A stretch of 64,000 bases of DNA from Mangifera indica (GCF_011075055.1 NC_058137.1:19143463-19207462); one strand, 5' to 3'; shown: positions 36,864 to 50,650, counted from the first letter of the stretch. The notes: a model not told the origin generated them from the sequence alone. Made by a program: numbers and translations.

Positions 36864-39399
36864 CATACAAGTCCTAATTTATCAAACTGCTTTTACTAAT
36901 AATATAAACTAATATAATAATATTATAAGTCGAATCCCAAAAGTGATCCTCATAAAGCAAGTATAACAAGTTCTTGATTATATTTATTTAATTTCAATTA
37001 ATCTTCTATGTGCTTGGCAAGTGTAATCCATTTCAGAAAACAAGTCAAGTGGTCCTCACCACCCCTCAAGTTATGGTTTAGCGCCCTTTTACAACTTTCT
37101 TTTTGGAAATGCTTTTCTAGAATACTTTTTTTTTTCATTTTTTCTTTAAATCTATACATATTTTCATCCTTGTACAAAAAACATTTTTTGTCTTATGCAA
37201 CAAAAGACCATGTGAGCAACATACAATATCTTCCAAATCTCCAAAATTTGGGTGCTACGTATATATGGTTGGAAAACATTGTGGAATGCTAACCATCTCA
37301 ACTACCTATACAACTGTACTATAACATTTTCCTTCAATTGTGTTTTTCTTTCAAACGTTTATTTCTCTTTCAAGAGCCAACTTTGTCACCACCATAATGA
37401 CATTACTAATTATTTTGATTAGAGAACACAAGTTTATGAACAAATAAAAAATAGACAATAGTTTATGTGAACTAGAATGTTGTAAAGTCAAAAAAGAAAA
37501 GTTTACTTGACGAAAACACAAGTGGAGCCTGGAACTAGAAGATAAGAACCTAATTTGGTTGGAATTCCTTAATACTAGCCTGTGACAACAACAATCTTCA
37601 GATTGAAGAAGAAGGTTTAGGTGTTTCGTTGGACGATTGGAATGAGAATCATCTAAGGGAGGGGGGTTGGGGAATAAAAAAAAAAATTTGGTCTTTTTTT
37701 GTTTTTTATAGTTATAACATTATGGTAGTTCATTGAAAATGCAAGGAACACTTTTGTACTTTAGGATTAACAAATGAAACAATGTCGTTTTAGATTTCCT
37801 TTAAAAAATAAAAAAAAGGTAAACATAAAAAAGGTAATTAAATATACGTTTAATATAAGAAACATATAAAATACGTTTTTAATTTGTTTTGGTTTAAAAA
37901 TTCATATCAACATGTTTAAAACTCAAATTAAATGACAACGCAAATGAAAAGGCAAATAATTCGTGTTTTATTAACTAGGTCCTTTGTTAACTTATATAGA
38001 AAGCCACAATGAAACTCATCCACCAGTCCCTCTCCCTTTTGAGTAAGCTTAAACTCTAAACTTCCCTTATTTGCCATGTCCAAACGAGAATCTCTAGTCT
38101 CACTTGTACAAAGAAAATATAGCACTTCAGAATCTTCATGATTGAGAGTGATGATATTCCTCCAATCAATAAGAAAGAAAGACTATCAGAATACCCAAAG
38201 AGATTGCAAGAGAAGAAGACTCTGTTAATTGTGGGACTTCAGCCAACTTTCCTCTCCTTTAATAGCCAAAATAAGGGAGCAAATAATAATCAATTCAAGT
38301 TGTTCAATCCAACCTTCAAACATGTGTCGACCATCCCATAATGTATACAAGACACAACCAATAACATTTTGTGAAGAAGTGGAATGATATGATTGGTGTG
38401 CATCTCAAAACATACAAAGTCATAATGATGTCAACTATCATTTCCTTATCACAAAAATATGGTAATCTCCAAGTGGTAATAACTTATACAAGAAGAATAA
38501 AAACCAAAGTTCTATAAGTTCTTTTTATACTCCAATAATTGAGTGACAATGATTATACATATGATATTCTCTACCTCACAAAATTTTTCTTTGAAAGTGT
38601 TTCTTTGAAGGAACTATGACAAGATATTAGACATCAGACTAGCTATTTTCTATTTGATAAATGACAAAAGATGTGTGAAGATATTCTAGCTTAAGACACC
38701 AGGAAGACCTCTATTTGGCAAGAATTTTATTCAAAATCTATTATAAAGATTTTCCTATTTCTTACCCATGACAACAAAAGGAAGTTATCTTTAATTGCCC
38801 AATTTAGATATATCTGATATTTTGTGTGTGTATGTGTGTATAAATTCAATTAGAAAGTGAATTAATCCTTATATACATATTCGAATTAGGAGTTGCTTGA
38901 TTGTCCTAATTTGAATGTAAGTTCTCCTCATTCATCCTATAAATATAAAAGACTACTTAGAAGAAGAAGAGGTGTAGGACTAAGGACATATCTCATGAGA
39001 CTACGTATTATCTATAGACACACTAGTACACATATCATTTGTTGCATTTATCCTTTATTAAATACACATCAACTAATACCCATATCATAGGCATAGGCAT
39101 TTCAACCATTAAGTTAAATCACGTTAAAAATATTGTCTTATTATGTTTTATTGTATTCTCTTACATTCACGTTGTATCATAGTATACACAAGAGTCTTAT
39201 CATGTTCTAATAATTATTATCATAGTCTAACTTGTGCAAGATCCTTAAATGCGTAGACTGATTAGTGAAGAAAAATCACATCAATAGAGGTCATTAAAGA
39301 GTTTTTTGGACTTATCAAAGAATTTTGTAAGTGCTCTAATTGGAAAGTCTTAAGAAGACATAAAGGATTTTATTGCTAGTTGTAAAACATGATAACGAA
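36862..39399. other. Gene-free repeat-like sequence
   Basis: No host exon is seen. Around 38800-39250 a TATAAATATAAAAG box followed by transcript-like sequence resembles a decayed LTR, possibly from the gypsy element whose integrase begins near 39400. The rest could not be classified. Confidence 0.4.
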
Positions 39400-40456
39400 A
39401 CAAGTATCAATCATTGAGCTTAGCCCAAGTATTTCAATTATTGTCGATTCCTCCCCAAGTTTGGGAGAATATTTCACTAGACTTTATTTCTAGGTTGTGC
39501 AACTTTAAAAAAGTAAATATTGTCCTAGTTGTGATGGATAAACTTACTAAAATTTTCCACTTCCTTTATGCCACATATTTACTACAAGAAAGGTTGTCAA
39601 ATTTTTTATGAAAGAAGTTGTTTGCTTACATGGGTTTTCTCGTACTATTGTATCTAACAATGATCACTTATCTGTGAGCCAATTTTGGGTGGAATTGTTT
39701 AAATTGTATGGTATTACTCTCAAGTTTGGTTTGTATACCATCACCAAACAAATGACCATATAAAAGTGGTCAATCAAAGTTTAGAAGCTTACTGACATTT
39801 CCTTTTAAGGGCTCGTTCTAGACAATTACTTAAAAGGCTCAATTAGGTAGAATATTAGTTGAATACCACATTTCATAGTTTATCTGGAATAACACCATTT
39901 AGAGTTTGTGGAAGAAGTCAATGTGCAAATTAAAGTACACAATATGATTTTGGATGAATTGAAGGTTATTTGTGTAGGGCAAGATCATCACAACAGGAAA
40001 GTTTAATTTTCAATAGGGACTTGGGGATATCTGAAGATTCAATATCACCGATTTCTTTAATGGGCTAAACGTTCTAATTAAAAGTTTAGCCTATATTTGG
40101 ACCATATCAAGTGGTTGACCAAATGAGGGAGATTGCCTATTGACTAGAGTTTTCACTTACTACACGAATTCGACTCATTTTTTCATGTTTCACAAGTTAT
40201 ATTAGTTATGGGTAAATCTATCTAAATTCAACTATTTTTACCTTCCTTAAAAATTAATATGGAATCAGAATTGCAACTTGACGATGTTTCAATTGTCTAT
40301 TTTGCTGATAATGGTAAGTATGAATTTCTTATCAAATGGCATAGCTTGCCCTATTTTGAGACTTGTTGGGATGTACTCACAGACATTCAAGAGCAATTTC
40401 CTCATTTCCTCTTTGACAAGAGTATGACATATGAATTGTGGAATATTAGGTATTAA
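39400..40456 (+). pseudogene. Ty3/gypsy chromovirus remnant: integrase core and chromodomain
   Basis: At 39414-39611 the frame reads PPQVWENISLDFISRLC...VVMDKLTKIFHF, the integrase core of Ty3/gypsy elements. Damaged downstream parts of the same domain follow to about 40060. At 40259-40456 a 65-residue frame contains YEFLIKWHSLPYFETCWD...FPHF, a chromodomain, which places the source in the chromoviruses. Reverse transcriptase and LTRs are not recognisable here. It ends about 550 bases before the start codon of the next host gene. Confidence 0.78.
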
Positions 40457-41006
40457 AAAATATTTTAAATACTTTTATAATGAGGAATTATGAATTTACA
40501 TAGATTGTGATTTACGGTAGGATTAGAATGGTGCAAGAATAAAAGAAGGTAGGCAAAGTGAGGAAGATTCAAAGTGGAAAAAGAGTAGGAAATCAGTAGT
40601 AGGGTTCTTGTTATTAGAATTAGTGTTTTTTCTAGTCATTTCTCAAAATTAGGTATAGTTACTCATGAGAATTGAAGGAAATAAACCAATCCAATTTAGC
40701 CCTAAATCAGATTTAACCAATATTATTACAATTAAAACATTTCTATTATTAATAATGTATCCACATCACATTAATTAAAAGATAATCAAGTAGATTGGAG
40801 TAAACTGTATTTAGATTATATTACATAAATTAATTTTCAAAATATATATATTTTTAAAACAAAATCCTAGAAAGCCTGAACAAAAAACAAACGTCGGTTT
40901 CGTCAACTAATAATTTTATCCTCTGGTCTGGTGAAATTTGAGCACAGTAGGTTACTCTTTGCTTTATCATTTGGATATCTTCTCTGCTCAACAGCCGAGT
41001 AACGCC

Positions 41007-44000
41007 ATGGCCAATCTTTTAAGTTCTAAGTTATCAATTTCCACCACTAAACCATCTCTCTTTAACACCGACAGCAACCACCGCCCTCTTCTCTTTCCTT
41101 TTTGTGAATATTCATCTTTAACAACGCCCATACTTCCTTTCACTTCCTCTTCCTCTTCCAACCTCAAAACTAGGCAGCCAACTTACTGCTCCAAACCAAA
41201 GACTCATCGCTCTAACCAAAATTTCAGTGAGTTTTGCTTCATTTTTCTCGTGTTGATTTCTTTTCAATGTTTGGTTCATGGAATATTTAGCTTTCTACGT
41301 TTGTATCCGAAGCATGTGATTGCTGTTATTGATTTCTTGTATACAATGTTAGAAATTTCCAAAATTTGGCGCTTTCGTAGTGGGTTTTTTATACCCACGA
41401 AAACCAAGGACAAAGTAGAGCATTTGCTTATATGGGGCTTATTGGATTCTTGTTTATGAGAATCTCTGATGAAAAAAATTGTTCTTTTAGGTACTAATGT
41501 ATCTAGCGTGGCTAATGCTGAAGTGGGGGAGGAGCAGATAGAAAAGGAAGTTGCTAAGGGTTACACTTTAACTCAATTTTGTGATAAGATGATTGATGTG
41601 TTCTTGAATGAGAAGCCTAGAGTTAAAGAATGGAGAAAGTATTTGTTGTTTAGAGAAGAGTGGAACAAGTATAGAGAGAGCTTTTATAACCGGTGTCAAA
41701 CACGGGCAGACGAGGAAACCAATCCTACTATGAGGGAAAAATTGGTCACCCTGGCTAGCAAAGTGAAGAAGGTACGACAAATTTCCTTAAATATTCAGTC
41801 ATTTCATTAACTGATTTTTTTTTTTTTTTAATTGCTGCACATAAATTTATTAAAGGCATTGCGATAATCTTTTGCTGTGTAATTTTGTTTTTGCATGATT
41901 GTGAACCTCTTCAAACTTAATGTCATTTCTCTTGCTACTTTTTGTCATTTTAGCAAGTGAAGGATATAAGATTGAAGTTGTGAACTCTTTTGGGTTTGTA
42001 TCTTCCGGTTTTGAGTAATCGGTACCAAGCATTGCAGATTGATGATGAAATGGAAAGGCATAGTGATCTTCTTAAGGAGATAAAAGACAACCCTACTGAC
42101 ATAAATGCAGTAGTTGCGAGGCGACGCAAAGACTTTACAGGGGATTTTTTCCGCTACCTGATTCTATTTTCAGAATCCAATGACAGTCTGGAAGATCGTG
42201 ATGGTAATCGATTGAGAATTTATGATCCAATAATTGGGTTAGTTTAATGGAATATGATGAATTGTTGACATAAATATGCTGTGAAAGTGCCTCTTTTGAT
42301 ATGATTTCTCTTATGCTTGTGGAAGTATAGCAATTAGTGAAGTTTTTTTAGCTTTTATATAATTCTTGACTTTTCTTTTAGTTTCTATATTCTTAGATCT
42401 TGTATTTATTGTTGTATCATCTGGTGTCCATCTTGTGTGAATTTTTATGAATAAAGAGTTCATGCAACAGATTGTTGATATTCTATCAAGTTTACTAAGA
42501 TATCTATATTTGAAGGTTTTTTTTTTTTTTAAAATCTTTCAGTTAGTATATTATTGTATTAGTATTAGTAGTTAAGCATACATATTGTCAACTTAAAATA
42601 TGTCATACTCTGGAATAAGACTTAAAATTTAATAGTGTTAAAACCTGCAATGCTGTAGGAATGAATTTGACATACTTTATGATTTGGCTTCACAATAACA
42701 ACCATAACCGGAAGAATGGCCTGAAACAACCTTTAAACCTGATATGCCACTCTTCCAGCATCCTTGTGTGGACTGCATTAATCCATAATCTGTTTTGAGA
42801 AGCCAGGGTTTAAGTAGCACTTACAGTACAGCAGTAGAAATTTACTAGTATAATGAAAAAAACTGGGGTTCCATTTACCCCAGTTTTTATTTTTGGAATG
42901 TCACAAAAAGAAGTTTAATCTCTATCTTTTCATTGGATTGAGCAGCTGTGTCCAGACTGGCAACCAGATGTTTGTCTGCCGTCAGTGCTTACGATAACAC
43001 ACTGGAAAGTGTGGATACACTAGATGCTGCCCAGGCAAAATTTGATGATATCCTCAACTCTCCATCTATAGATGTGGCTTGTGATAAGATCAAAAGCCTT
43101 GCCAAGGCAAAGGAACTTGACTCTTCATTGATTTTACTGATTAATAGTGCTTGGGCTTCTGCAAAAGAATCCACAACTATGAAGAACGAGGTATTGATAT
43201 CCATCTTTAATTAATGCTATGTTGACGTGCCCCTGCTGCTGTGAATTTGAGCATAAATCAGCAGTGACTTCATGAGACTTATGTTGATTCAAGCATTTGG
43301 AAACTTTTTTTAGGTACTAGCATCTAGTTTTGCTTGATTTTGTTTGTTTATGATATAGATACCAAATCCCCTTGAAACCTTTTTTCATGATGTTGAGCAT
43401 TGGCTTTCTGTTTGAACCTACTCATTGTTTTGGCTTCACAAATTTGTAAGGGATATTTTTTTTGTTATTCACATTTTGCTTGGTCATGTAAGTGCAGGTT
43501 AAAGACATTATGTATTGCCTATACAAAGCCACAAAGAGCAGTCTTAGGAGCATTGCGCCCAAGGAAATAAAATTACTCAAGTATTTACTAAACATCACAG
43601 ACCCTGAAGAACGATTCTCAGCATTGGCAACAGCTTTTTCACCTGGCAGTGAACCTGAAGCCAAAGACCTTAAGGCATTATACACGTAAGGAAGCCCCTT
43701 TCTTCTTCAAATTATAATTGCAATTTTTTGGTGATTTTCAAAATTGACACTCACGTCTTTGTAGTATTACAACATTATATTTTTGTTTTTATTCCTGTTG
43801 GAGCAGCACTCCCAAGGAGCTGCATAAATGGATTACAATAATGCTTGATGCGTACCATCTGAACAAGGAAGAAACTGACATTAGGGAAGCTAAGCAGATG
43901 GCTCAACCAGTAGTTATCCAAAGGTTGTTCATCCTCAAGGAAACTATTGAAGAAGAATACTTGGAAAAAAACACACATCAAGATCAAAAAGTGCAAACAG

Positions 44001-44017
44001 AAGAGTTCAGTCTTTAA
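41007..44017 (+). CDS. At4g37920-like plastid protein (annotated elsewhere as endoribonuclease E-like)
   Basis: Six exons (41007-41226, 41491-41771, 42038-42203, 42946-43190, 43498-43685, 43807-44017) join in frame to 436 residues. The first about 70 residues are rich in Ser, Thr and Pro with few acids, as in chloroplast transit peptides. The mature part has conserved blocks GYTLTQFCDKMIDVFLNEKP, RRRKDFTGDFF, RLATRCLSAVSAYDNTLE, KAKELDSSLILLINSAW, PKEIKLLKYLLNITDPEERF and TPKELHKWITIMLDAYHLNK. It matches, from memory, the conserved plant protein family of Arabidopsis At4g37920. It looks mostly alpha-helical; no catalytic motif is visible, so the endoribonuclease name is not supported by anything I can see. 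The start is the ATG in GCCATGGCC; an upstream in-frame codon at 40938 is not needed. Confidence 0.93.
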
Positions 44018-44910
44018 TAAAGTATGTCCTATCCTCCTTAAAAATACCTCTTGTGTTTGCCTATGCAGTGTGGGTGAAAGTTGTTTCTTGGTACAGTTTT
44101 GGGTTGTGAGCCAAAAACACAGTGCCTCATTGATGATGAGGTAAATTTACTTTGTTCTGTTTTGGTGGAGCTTTCATGAGTGGAGTTCATAAATGATGAT
44201 CCACAGTTTTGTTTTGTATTGAAGTTGTAGGTGCGTATTGGTTGTTTTGATGACAAGAAATATTGCAGATTGGAATGGTGTAACATAATGTATAATTTAT
44301 GAGAAAAATGTTATTAGCTTAGCCTCCTTGGATTTTACCTCAAAGAAGCATGTTGCAGTCAGTGATTTGGTAAACGACCTTTCCTTTATTAGCAGTGGAG
44401 TGGAAAACAATATTTTATGTCTAATCTTGAGTTCGATCATATTTATATAAAAATTTGATTCAATAATCATAATATTCATTTCAAGACGGTCAATAAAATT
44501 GAATGGACGTATAATCGTAAGTATTTCTATGCACTAATATGCAAAAATAATCTTCTTATATGAACAGTCCATCATAAATGACATAATCATGCATTCATTC
44601 AAAATCAAACCATTATAATTCCATTTTCAGGTTCTAATAGTGTATCCTAATCTAGCAGTATATACATTATTTCAATTGCACGAATAATTACGTGCAACAT
44701 GACCCGATACTCTTCATACCTTTAATTTATCATAGTCAAATATTAATAATTTGAAATTTGGTCACAAAATCATGACAAAATTACAGAATTATTCAAAAAA
44801 GAGGATGCATAAGCATCACACGTATATCTAAGCGACATAAGACACAAGTAGAAGTATAACATAGAACACATCTATGTGTAGACCAAACTATAATTAGAAG
44901 CAAAATATAA
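44018..44910. other. 3' flank of the At4g37920-like gene
   Basis: The first 250 bases probably hold the 3' UTR; the rest is AT-rich intergenic DNA with no feature that I can define. Confidence 0.5.
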
Positions 44911-46782
44911 TGTAACATCTCACTCTAGGTATTTGTGTCAAACGGTCAAAATACCGAAATGACATGTTATCTAGTTTTAATTAATATGAAAATATATTGT
45001 CAATATAAATTAATAAAAGAACATCATGCATTTGTTATTAATGAAAAACATGTCAACAGATGTTTTTACGGAAATAATACAAAAACATTATTGTAAATCT
45101 TAATGTACATTTAATCTAAGAAATCTAACTCAAATGCATAAGTATAGTTGAGCACATAGCTTAGTGTGTTGTTTTGCTTGTTTCCCCACTTGCCCCACTG
45201 TTTCATCTACTTGCAAAACCAAGAACACATGAGTTGTAACTCTCAGTAGACATTCACAATAAGTTTGGTGCTCTTTATAAATATCCTCGATAAAGTTTCA
45301 CTATCGTACGTGTCCCAGATGAATTTGATCGAGTCCTAGGTGTCTTCTATGCCTTCATGTTGGAATGGGCATCCATCACAAAAACCTTTTACATCCATGT
45401 ATGTCGGATTGAACACTCATCTCAAATGCCTTTTACATCTATAATTGGGATGAACACCATCTTAGGTGTCGCTTACCTCCCCCGTGGAAATGGTCTAAAG
45501 GGACGCTCGTCTCAAATGTTGCTTACATCATCATTGTCTATCAAGTTAACTCAACATCCACTACTACAAACCGAGAGATCTTATCAACTGGCTTACAACA
45601 TAACTTGTAACCATCTATGTACACAATTATGACTATGTTTTTGAATCTAATCCTTTATGAATCCTTACGGTCACCTAACTTGTCCTTATACTTGTAAATA
45701 AGGTGAATGTTACTTTCTAGGGTTTTGACACGGACATGACACATTCAGGCATGAGTGTGCCAGAGATTCACGGTGCATGAGCGCCTACCTGACTCACACT
45801 GTCGAGTACCTTGAGCACACAAGTGTGCCATAGGTAGCCTGGGTGCTTCATAGATCGCACGGGTCAGCCACAAATTATGTTGTTGTGCACGTTGCACACC
45901 AGGAAGCTGAACGCATGCTCGACATGAATGTTGCATGCTTGGTAGCTGCACCCTGCCTTGCATGCATGCTACACACCTCCTAGCTATACACATGTTTGGC
46001 ATGCGCGCTGCACATCTGGCACTAGTGCGTAGGCCTGGCCCTTCACGATGTCGGGCGGTGACCCAAAGAAGGCATAGTCAAACACCTCCCATGAACAGGT
46101 GTTCTAGCATCTGCTACATCGCCCTCTTGTCAACTATTAGTTTGAAACAGACACAATTACAATTTCTAAGGTTCCTATGCATATGACTTAATCCCAGAAA
46201 ACAATCATCCCAATCCAAAATCAATTTAACAAAATTTCATGGCATAAGATTGAATCAAAATCACCCAAGCAACAAACGACGATCCAAATCATGATTTGTA
46301 CAGATAATTCCTAAAATATAATATAAAAATAAAAAAGAGGGTAGAGAATGCCTACCTCTCCTCCGATGAACCATGGCTCTTCATGTATCTTTAGATTTTC
46401 GACAATCTCCTTCCTTTCATAGTTCCTAAAACTTACTACTTTCTCCCCAGTTTGCTCTATGTGTCGTATATTATGAAAAAGGGTGCGTCAATTTTTCTTT
46501 AACGCGCAATTGGCTTCTTAAATATAACGCAAAGTTCATGCAACACCAACCTATACTTATCCAAATGTTAAAATCAAGAGATCACAACTTTAAATTCCTA
46601 TAACATTGAGCATAAAGACCACATCACCCCTTCGAGCTCGCTCGAGTGTATACAATCTTTATATATAGGCACACACACAAAAAAAAAATAATAATAATAA
46701 CTAACAAATAAAGCAATAGTTATAGTGTTGAACCAAAATGAAATGACTAAAATGCCTCTCACAATTACCTAGGGATATTACA
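44911..46782. mobile_element. Probable gypsy-type solo LTR (1.9 kb)
   Basis: It starts TGTAACATCT and ends GGATATTACA, so it has TG...CA ends and a short inverted repeat. The flanking 5-mers are TATAA (44906-44910) and TACAA (46783-46787), a target duplication with one mismatch. The 45300-46100 interior is clearly more GC-rich than the surrounding DNA. No coding domain, primer site or second LTR is visible. The ends resemble those of the element at 33622-35756, which suggests a related long-LTR family. Reading frames inside it (for example 45745-46186) are not genes. Confidence 0.6.
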
Positions 46783-48839
46783 TACAACACTGTAACCATC
46801 TGTGTTTTTGCAGAATATGACAATTAATTTTTTTTTTTTTAAAGAAAACACAGCATATTAAATGAGATTCAGCCATCATTTTCATACATTAACCTTCCAA
46901 ATATTTACTTCATGCATTTTATAACATATTATATAGCGAAACAATATCCAATTTCATACTCTTTCACATCAATTCTCAATAATTTATCAATCAATCAACT
47001 AAATTTTGCATAAAAATTTCCGCCACCTCTCATCAATTTCTCATAATTTAATCGCAAGCATTCCAATACAATAATTTATATTATATTATTCCCCTCACAA
47101 CAATGACTTCAATTTCATAGTCAAATGGTCGAACTTATTCATTTTGTGCTTAATAATCCAAAGCATTAATTTATTCTAAATATTTGCTTATGCTCCAATA
47201 TTTTATAAAACCTAGGTCACAGAACAACATTAACTTCAGTCATAAAATTAAAATCCTCACTAAATCTAGTAATCATCATTAATCTACACCAATAATTTCA
47301 CGTGATTGACACTACAATATTTACTAAAAGGGCATATTCCACTTACCTTTCTTCCAACAAAAAGATTTGATGCAAGCTTGATCTCTAAAAAATCCTTCAA
47401 AAATCACTCTTTGCTCCTTTATACCTTTCTCTCTTTCTCAAAAAATTATCTCTAAATAGATAAAAACCACGGTTAAAAGAAAATCTTCGTAATCTCAACA
47501 ATTTGTGTTTAAATAAAATTATTAGCAATTGCTTGTTCAAAACGTGGCTTTCCCATCCTTATCCATTTTTTTAAAAAATAAATATATATAAAAATACCAT
47601 AATTGCTCTTTATGTCATACTTGAGAAATTACAACGATAGTAATTGGTTATGTCAAGAAGTATATTAAAGTTATAGTAGATCAATATGAGATTTATCACT
47701 CTCAAGTTTGGGATAAGATATCTTAAAGCATAATTTGATTGATGACTACAACTACCAGAATTTATTACTACAATGAGTTTGGGTTATTGCCTAAATCTAA
47801 TCATAATTGGTATTTGCCTTAAAAATCATATATAAAATTCAAAGATGACCTGAGGTAAACTTTATTTTTGTGCATCATCCTTGAAGAACATCAATTGATG
47901 AGATTATTTGATTGCATTATAACCGTATCATTGAAAAGTAAAACCAATAATTTGTTAAGTCTCTATTATTTAAGCGACCATGATATCTTATTAGAGATCG
48001 CTCATAGTTTGTGAATAGAGGGTTGATTATTATAGATTAATCATGATTTGTTTCACTACCAACATAATAAAGAACCTTCGGATCACACACAGTAAGAGGT
48101 TGTTTACCAAGATTGAGAAGTTTGAAGCATGTTACATATAAAGTAAATCATGTAGAGTTTAAATGGTTATGTTAATTTTATCTCTATTAATGAGTTGGAT
48201 GAGTTCAATTTATAACCAATGGATTCAATACTTATCATTGGACCTAAGTGTAAGATTTTAAGTCTATAAGAGTCAAATGATAATAACCAAAAAATTGGGG
48301 ATTGGAAGTAATATTTCTAAGGGGCAATTAGGGTCAAGTGTTTAATATAAATTAAACACTTATCCCACTTATTTGTTGGAGCAAACGTTCATAAAAAAGA
48401 AAAAAATTTTATTCTTCTATTTTCCCTACACAATATTACCACATATTTCTCTAATCTTACATGAACTAGCATTTGTGTGTCCCTCAATAGCTTCACCATA
48501 TTTGTAAGGGTTTCTTGACACCTTCATGTGGACAAATAGGAGCCTTGCTACCTTGTAAGGACTTGCGGGAGATTAGAAATAGAGTTTCTATATTGGTGGA
48601 GTCGTCAAAGATTGGTGAATTATGAATCTCTCATCTTATTATGTATAAGTCAATCTTTGATCTAGAGACTTCAATAGGATCTTGTCTCAAATTAATTTTG
48701 GCCTTGTATTCTACTATAAAATTTTACATTAGGTCTATATAAATCCTTTTTAATGGTACATGAGAAATGGTGGATTTGTCTGAGAATATAAAAATTGTGG
48801 GGTACAAATAGGTATTATTTGTTAAGTATTATTAATATA
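46783..48839. other. Unassigned AT-rich repeat-like sequence
   Basis: No host exon. The 47640-48830 part probably belongs to the copia element whose reverse transcriptase fragment begins at 48840, but no further domain could be read. Confidence 0.35.
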
Positions 48840-49100
48840 ATGGTGGTATAATGATAAAAAGCAAATTTGATAGCCCAAGGGTTTTTTACAAACCTATGGG
48901 ATTGACTATGAAAAGACCTTGGCACTAGTAGCAAAGTGTATTATCTATTACAACTAATCTTGATTAAGACTTTATCCAATTGTATATCAAATGTCTTCTT
49001 AAAAGCTCGAGGAGAAGATATACATGAGGATACCATCCATGTTTAAGGAGAAAAATGGAATTGGCAAAGTTTGTAAACTAAAGGTATTGTATGTATGAGG
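48840..49100 (+). pseudogene. Copia reverse transcriptase fragment
   Basis: With stops and small shifts the plus strand reads AQGF...YGIDYEKTLALVAKC and KLEEKIYMRIPSMFKEKNG and ends KVCKLKVLY. These are the N-terminal blocks of copia RT up to just before the usual YGLKQ. It is cut off at the start of the repeat at about 49100. Confidence 0.7.
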
Positions 49101-50650
49101 TATAGGTCTACCCATGATAGGTCGGCCCGACCCATATAACAGTTAGGTTGAATGAGCAGTTATTAGTAGTTGGGCACATATTTAAATGTTTCAATATTGT
49201 CTCATTCCCAACTAATGCATATTTTACAAAATGCAAAAGCTTTCTTTTCTTCTCTTCTCATATATGCAAAACAAAAGAGATAAAATCTCCCAAATATAGA
49301 GAAATTAATACAGAATCCAGAAATACAATACCCAGGTAAATCATGATGTGGAAATGATTAATCATCAAATCTCGGATCACATTTGAATTATATTTATTTG
49401 GAATATAAAGTCAAAATCCAGGTATGCAATTTACTGTATTATGAATTTACAGAATTGGCATTTTTTTTTTTCAACATTAGTATCAAAGCTTAGGTTAATG
49501 GTTATGCCTATTATTTTGTATATGTATAATATGATTCTATGAAATTTTTGCTTAAAATTATTCAAAATTTGAATGTTGGAGTTTGAATTAATTTAAACAA
49601 ACTGCATGAAATTGGAAGTTAGAAAAATGTTAGGATGATGCCTAAAATTATTCTACATATTTTGAATTGAAAATCGCACCAAAAACAACCTTGAATCAAT
49701 GGAATCAAAGGCCAAAACCAAAACCCAAACTGTGACTCTTATGATGTGATTCCATGGGATTCCAATCACATTGTAGCTAGAACTTGGACCATTTGGGACT
49801 GTCAATGTGGGCTCTTCGAAAGCCCTATCCTTTTGTGGCTGATCAATGATTGGAAGACAACAAATTGAACTAGTTAAAATGAGAGTTCTTCATGGCGATG
49901 CAAGTTGCAATTAGGTTGGGAAAACCTAATTACCCAACTCGTTTAGTTAATAGATCAACCTGTATTGTCAATCAGGTAACCCGAACCGGTTAACACTTAC
50001 AAGTTGGTTAACTAGTCAATGGTTGATCGATCGTTGGTCAATGACTAGTCAACGATCAACAAAGTTTGGTCAATGGCTAGCTAATGGTTAAAGTTCGGTA
50101 ATGGCCCATGGTAGAATGTGAAGGCTTATGACGATGTGTGAGGCTTAGTTCCAACACATGACGGTGTGTGTAGCATGGTTTCGGTGTGTGATGGCACATA
50201 AGGAGATTATCTCAGTGTGTGAAGGCACATGGGACCTTGTTTTCGATACATGAGAGCACATGAAACCTTCTTACTATGTGTGACAACTTTTTCATGCTCG
50301 GATTGCTCATGAAACAAATCTAGTGGGTTCTACAATGCATAAATATGCATGAAACCTTTTTTTGGCTTAAACAAACACATAACAATGTTTCAAAACACAT
50401 GTTTCTAAATCATCCAAATTTGATGACTAAGGATTATTATACGAAGTATAAAATGTGAGCATCTGACAGTCCAATGATGCATGTTAGGACTATATATATT
50501 ATAAATATTTAGAGTTAAGAGTAAGTTGTAAACTCTTTATTGGAAAAGAGATAATATATGGTCTATTTATGTTCATGTCTAACCATTAAACTCTTGTGAT
50601 ACATAATCTTGTTTGGGACAAGAATATAAAAAATTATTGGGATTATGTGG
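49100..50650 (+). repeat. Repeat family A, copy 1: LTR-like with primer-binding-site remnant
   Basis: This stretch matches, in inverted orientation and with much divergence, 55110-56830. Shared landmarks in the same order are a GTCTACC...GATAGGTC start, CAGTTATTA.TAGTTG, a TTCAACATTAGTATCAAAGC junction that resembles an LTR end plus initiator-Met primer site (PBS-like bases 49477-49489), TGGTCAAT-rich blocks, CACATG/GTGTGTGA phrases, GGACTATATATA, and GGGACAAGAAT near 50615. No coding frame is seen. It is probably a non-autonomous LTR element. Confidence 0.55.

Noticed and set aside
40938..41006. N-terminal extension of the At4g37920-like gene
   Set aside because: The ATG at 41007 has a good context and gives a normal transit peptide; the extension starts with a non-ATG codon.
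45745..46186. Cys/His-rich frames on both strands (85 and 83 residues)
   Set aside because: They arise from repeated GCATGC-like words in the GC-rich part of a probable LTR; there is no metal-binding spacing pattern.
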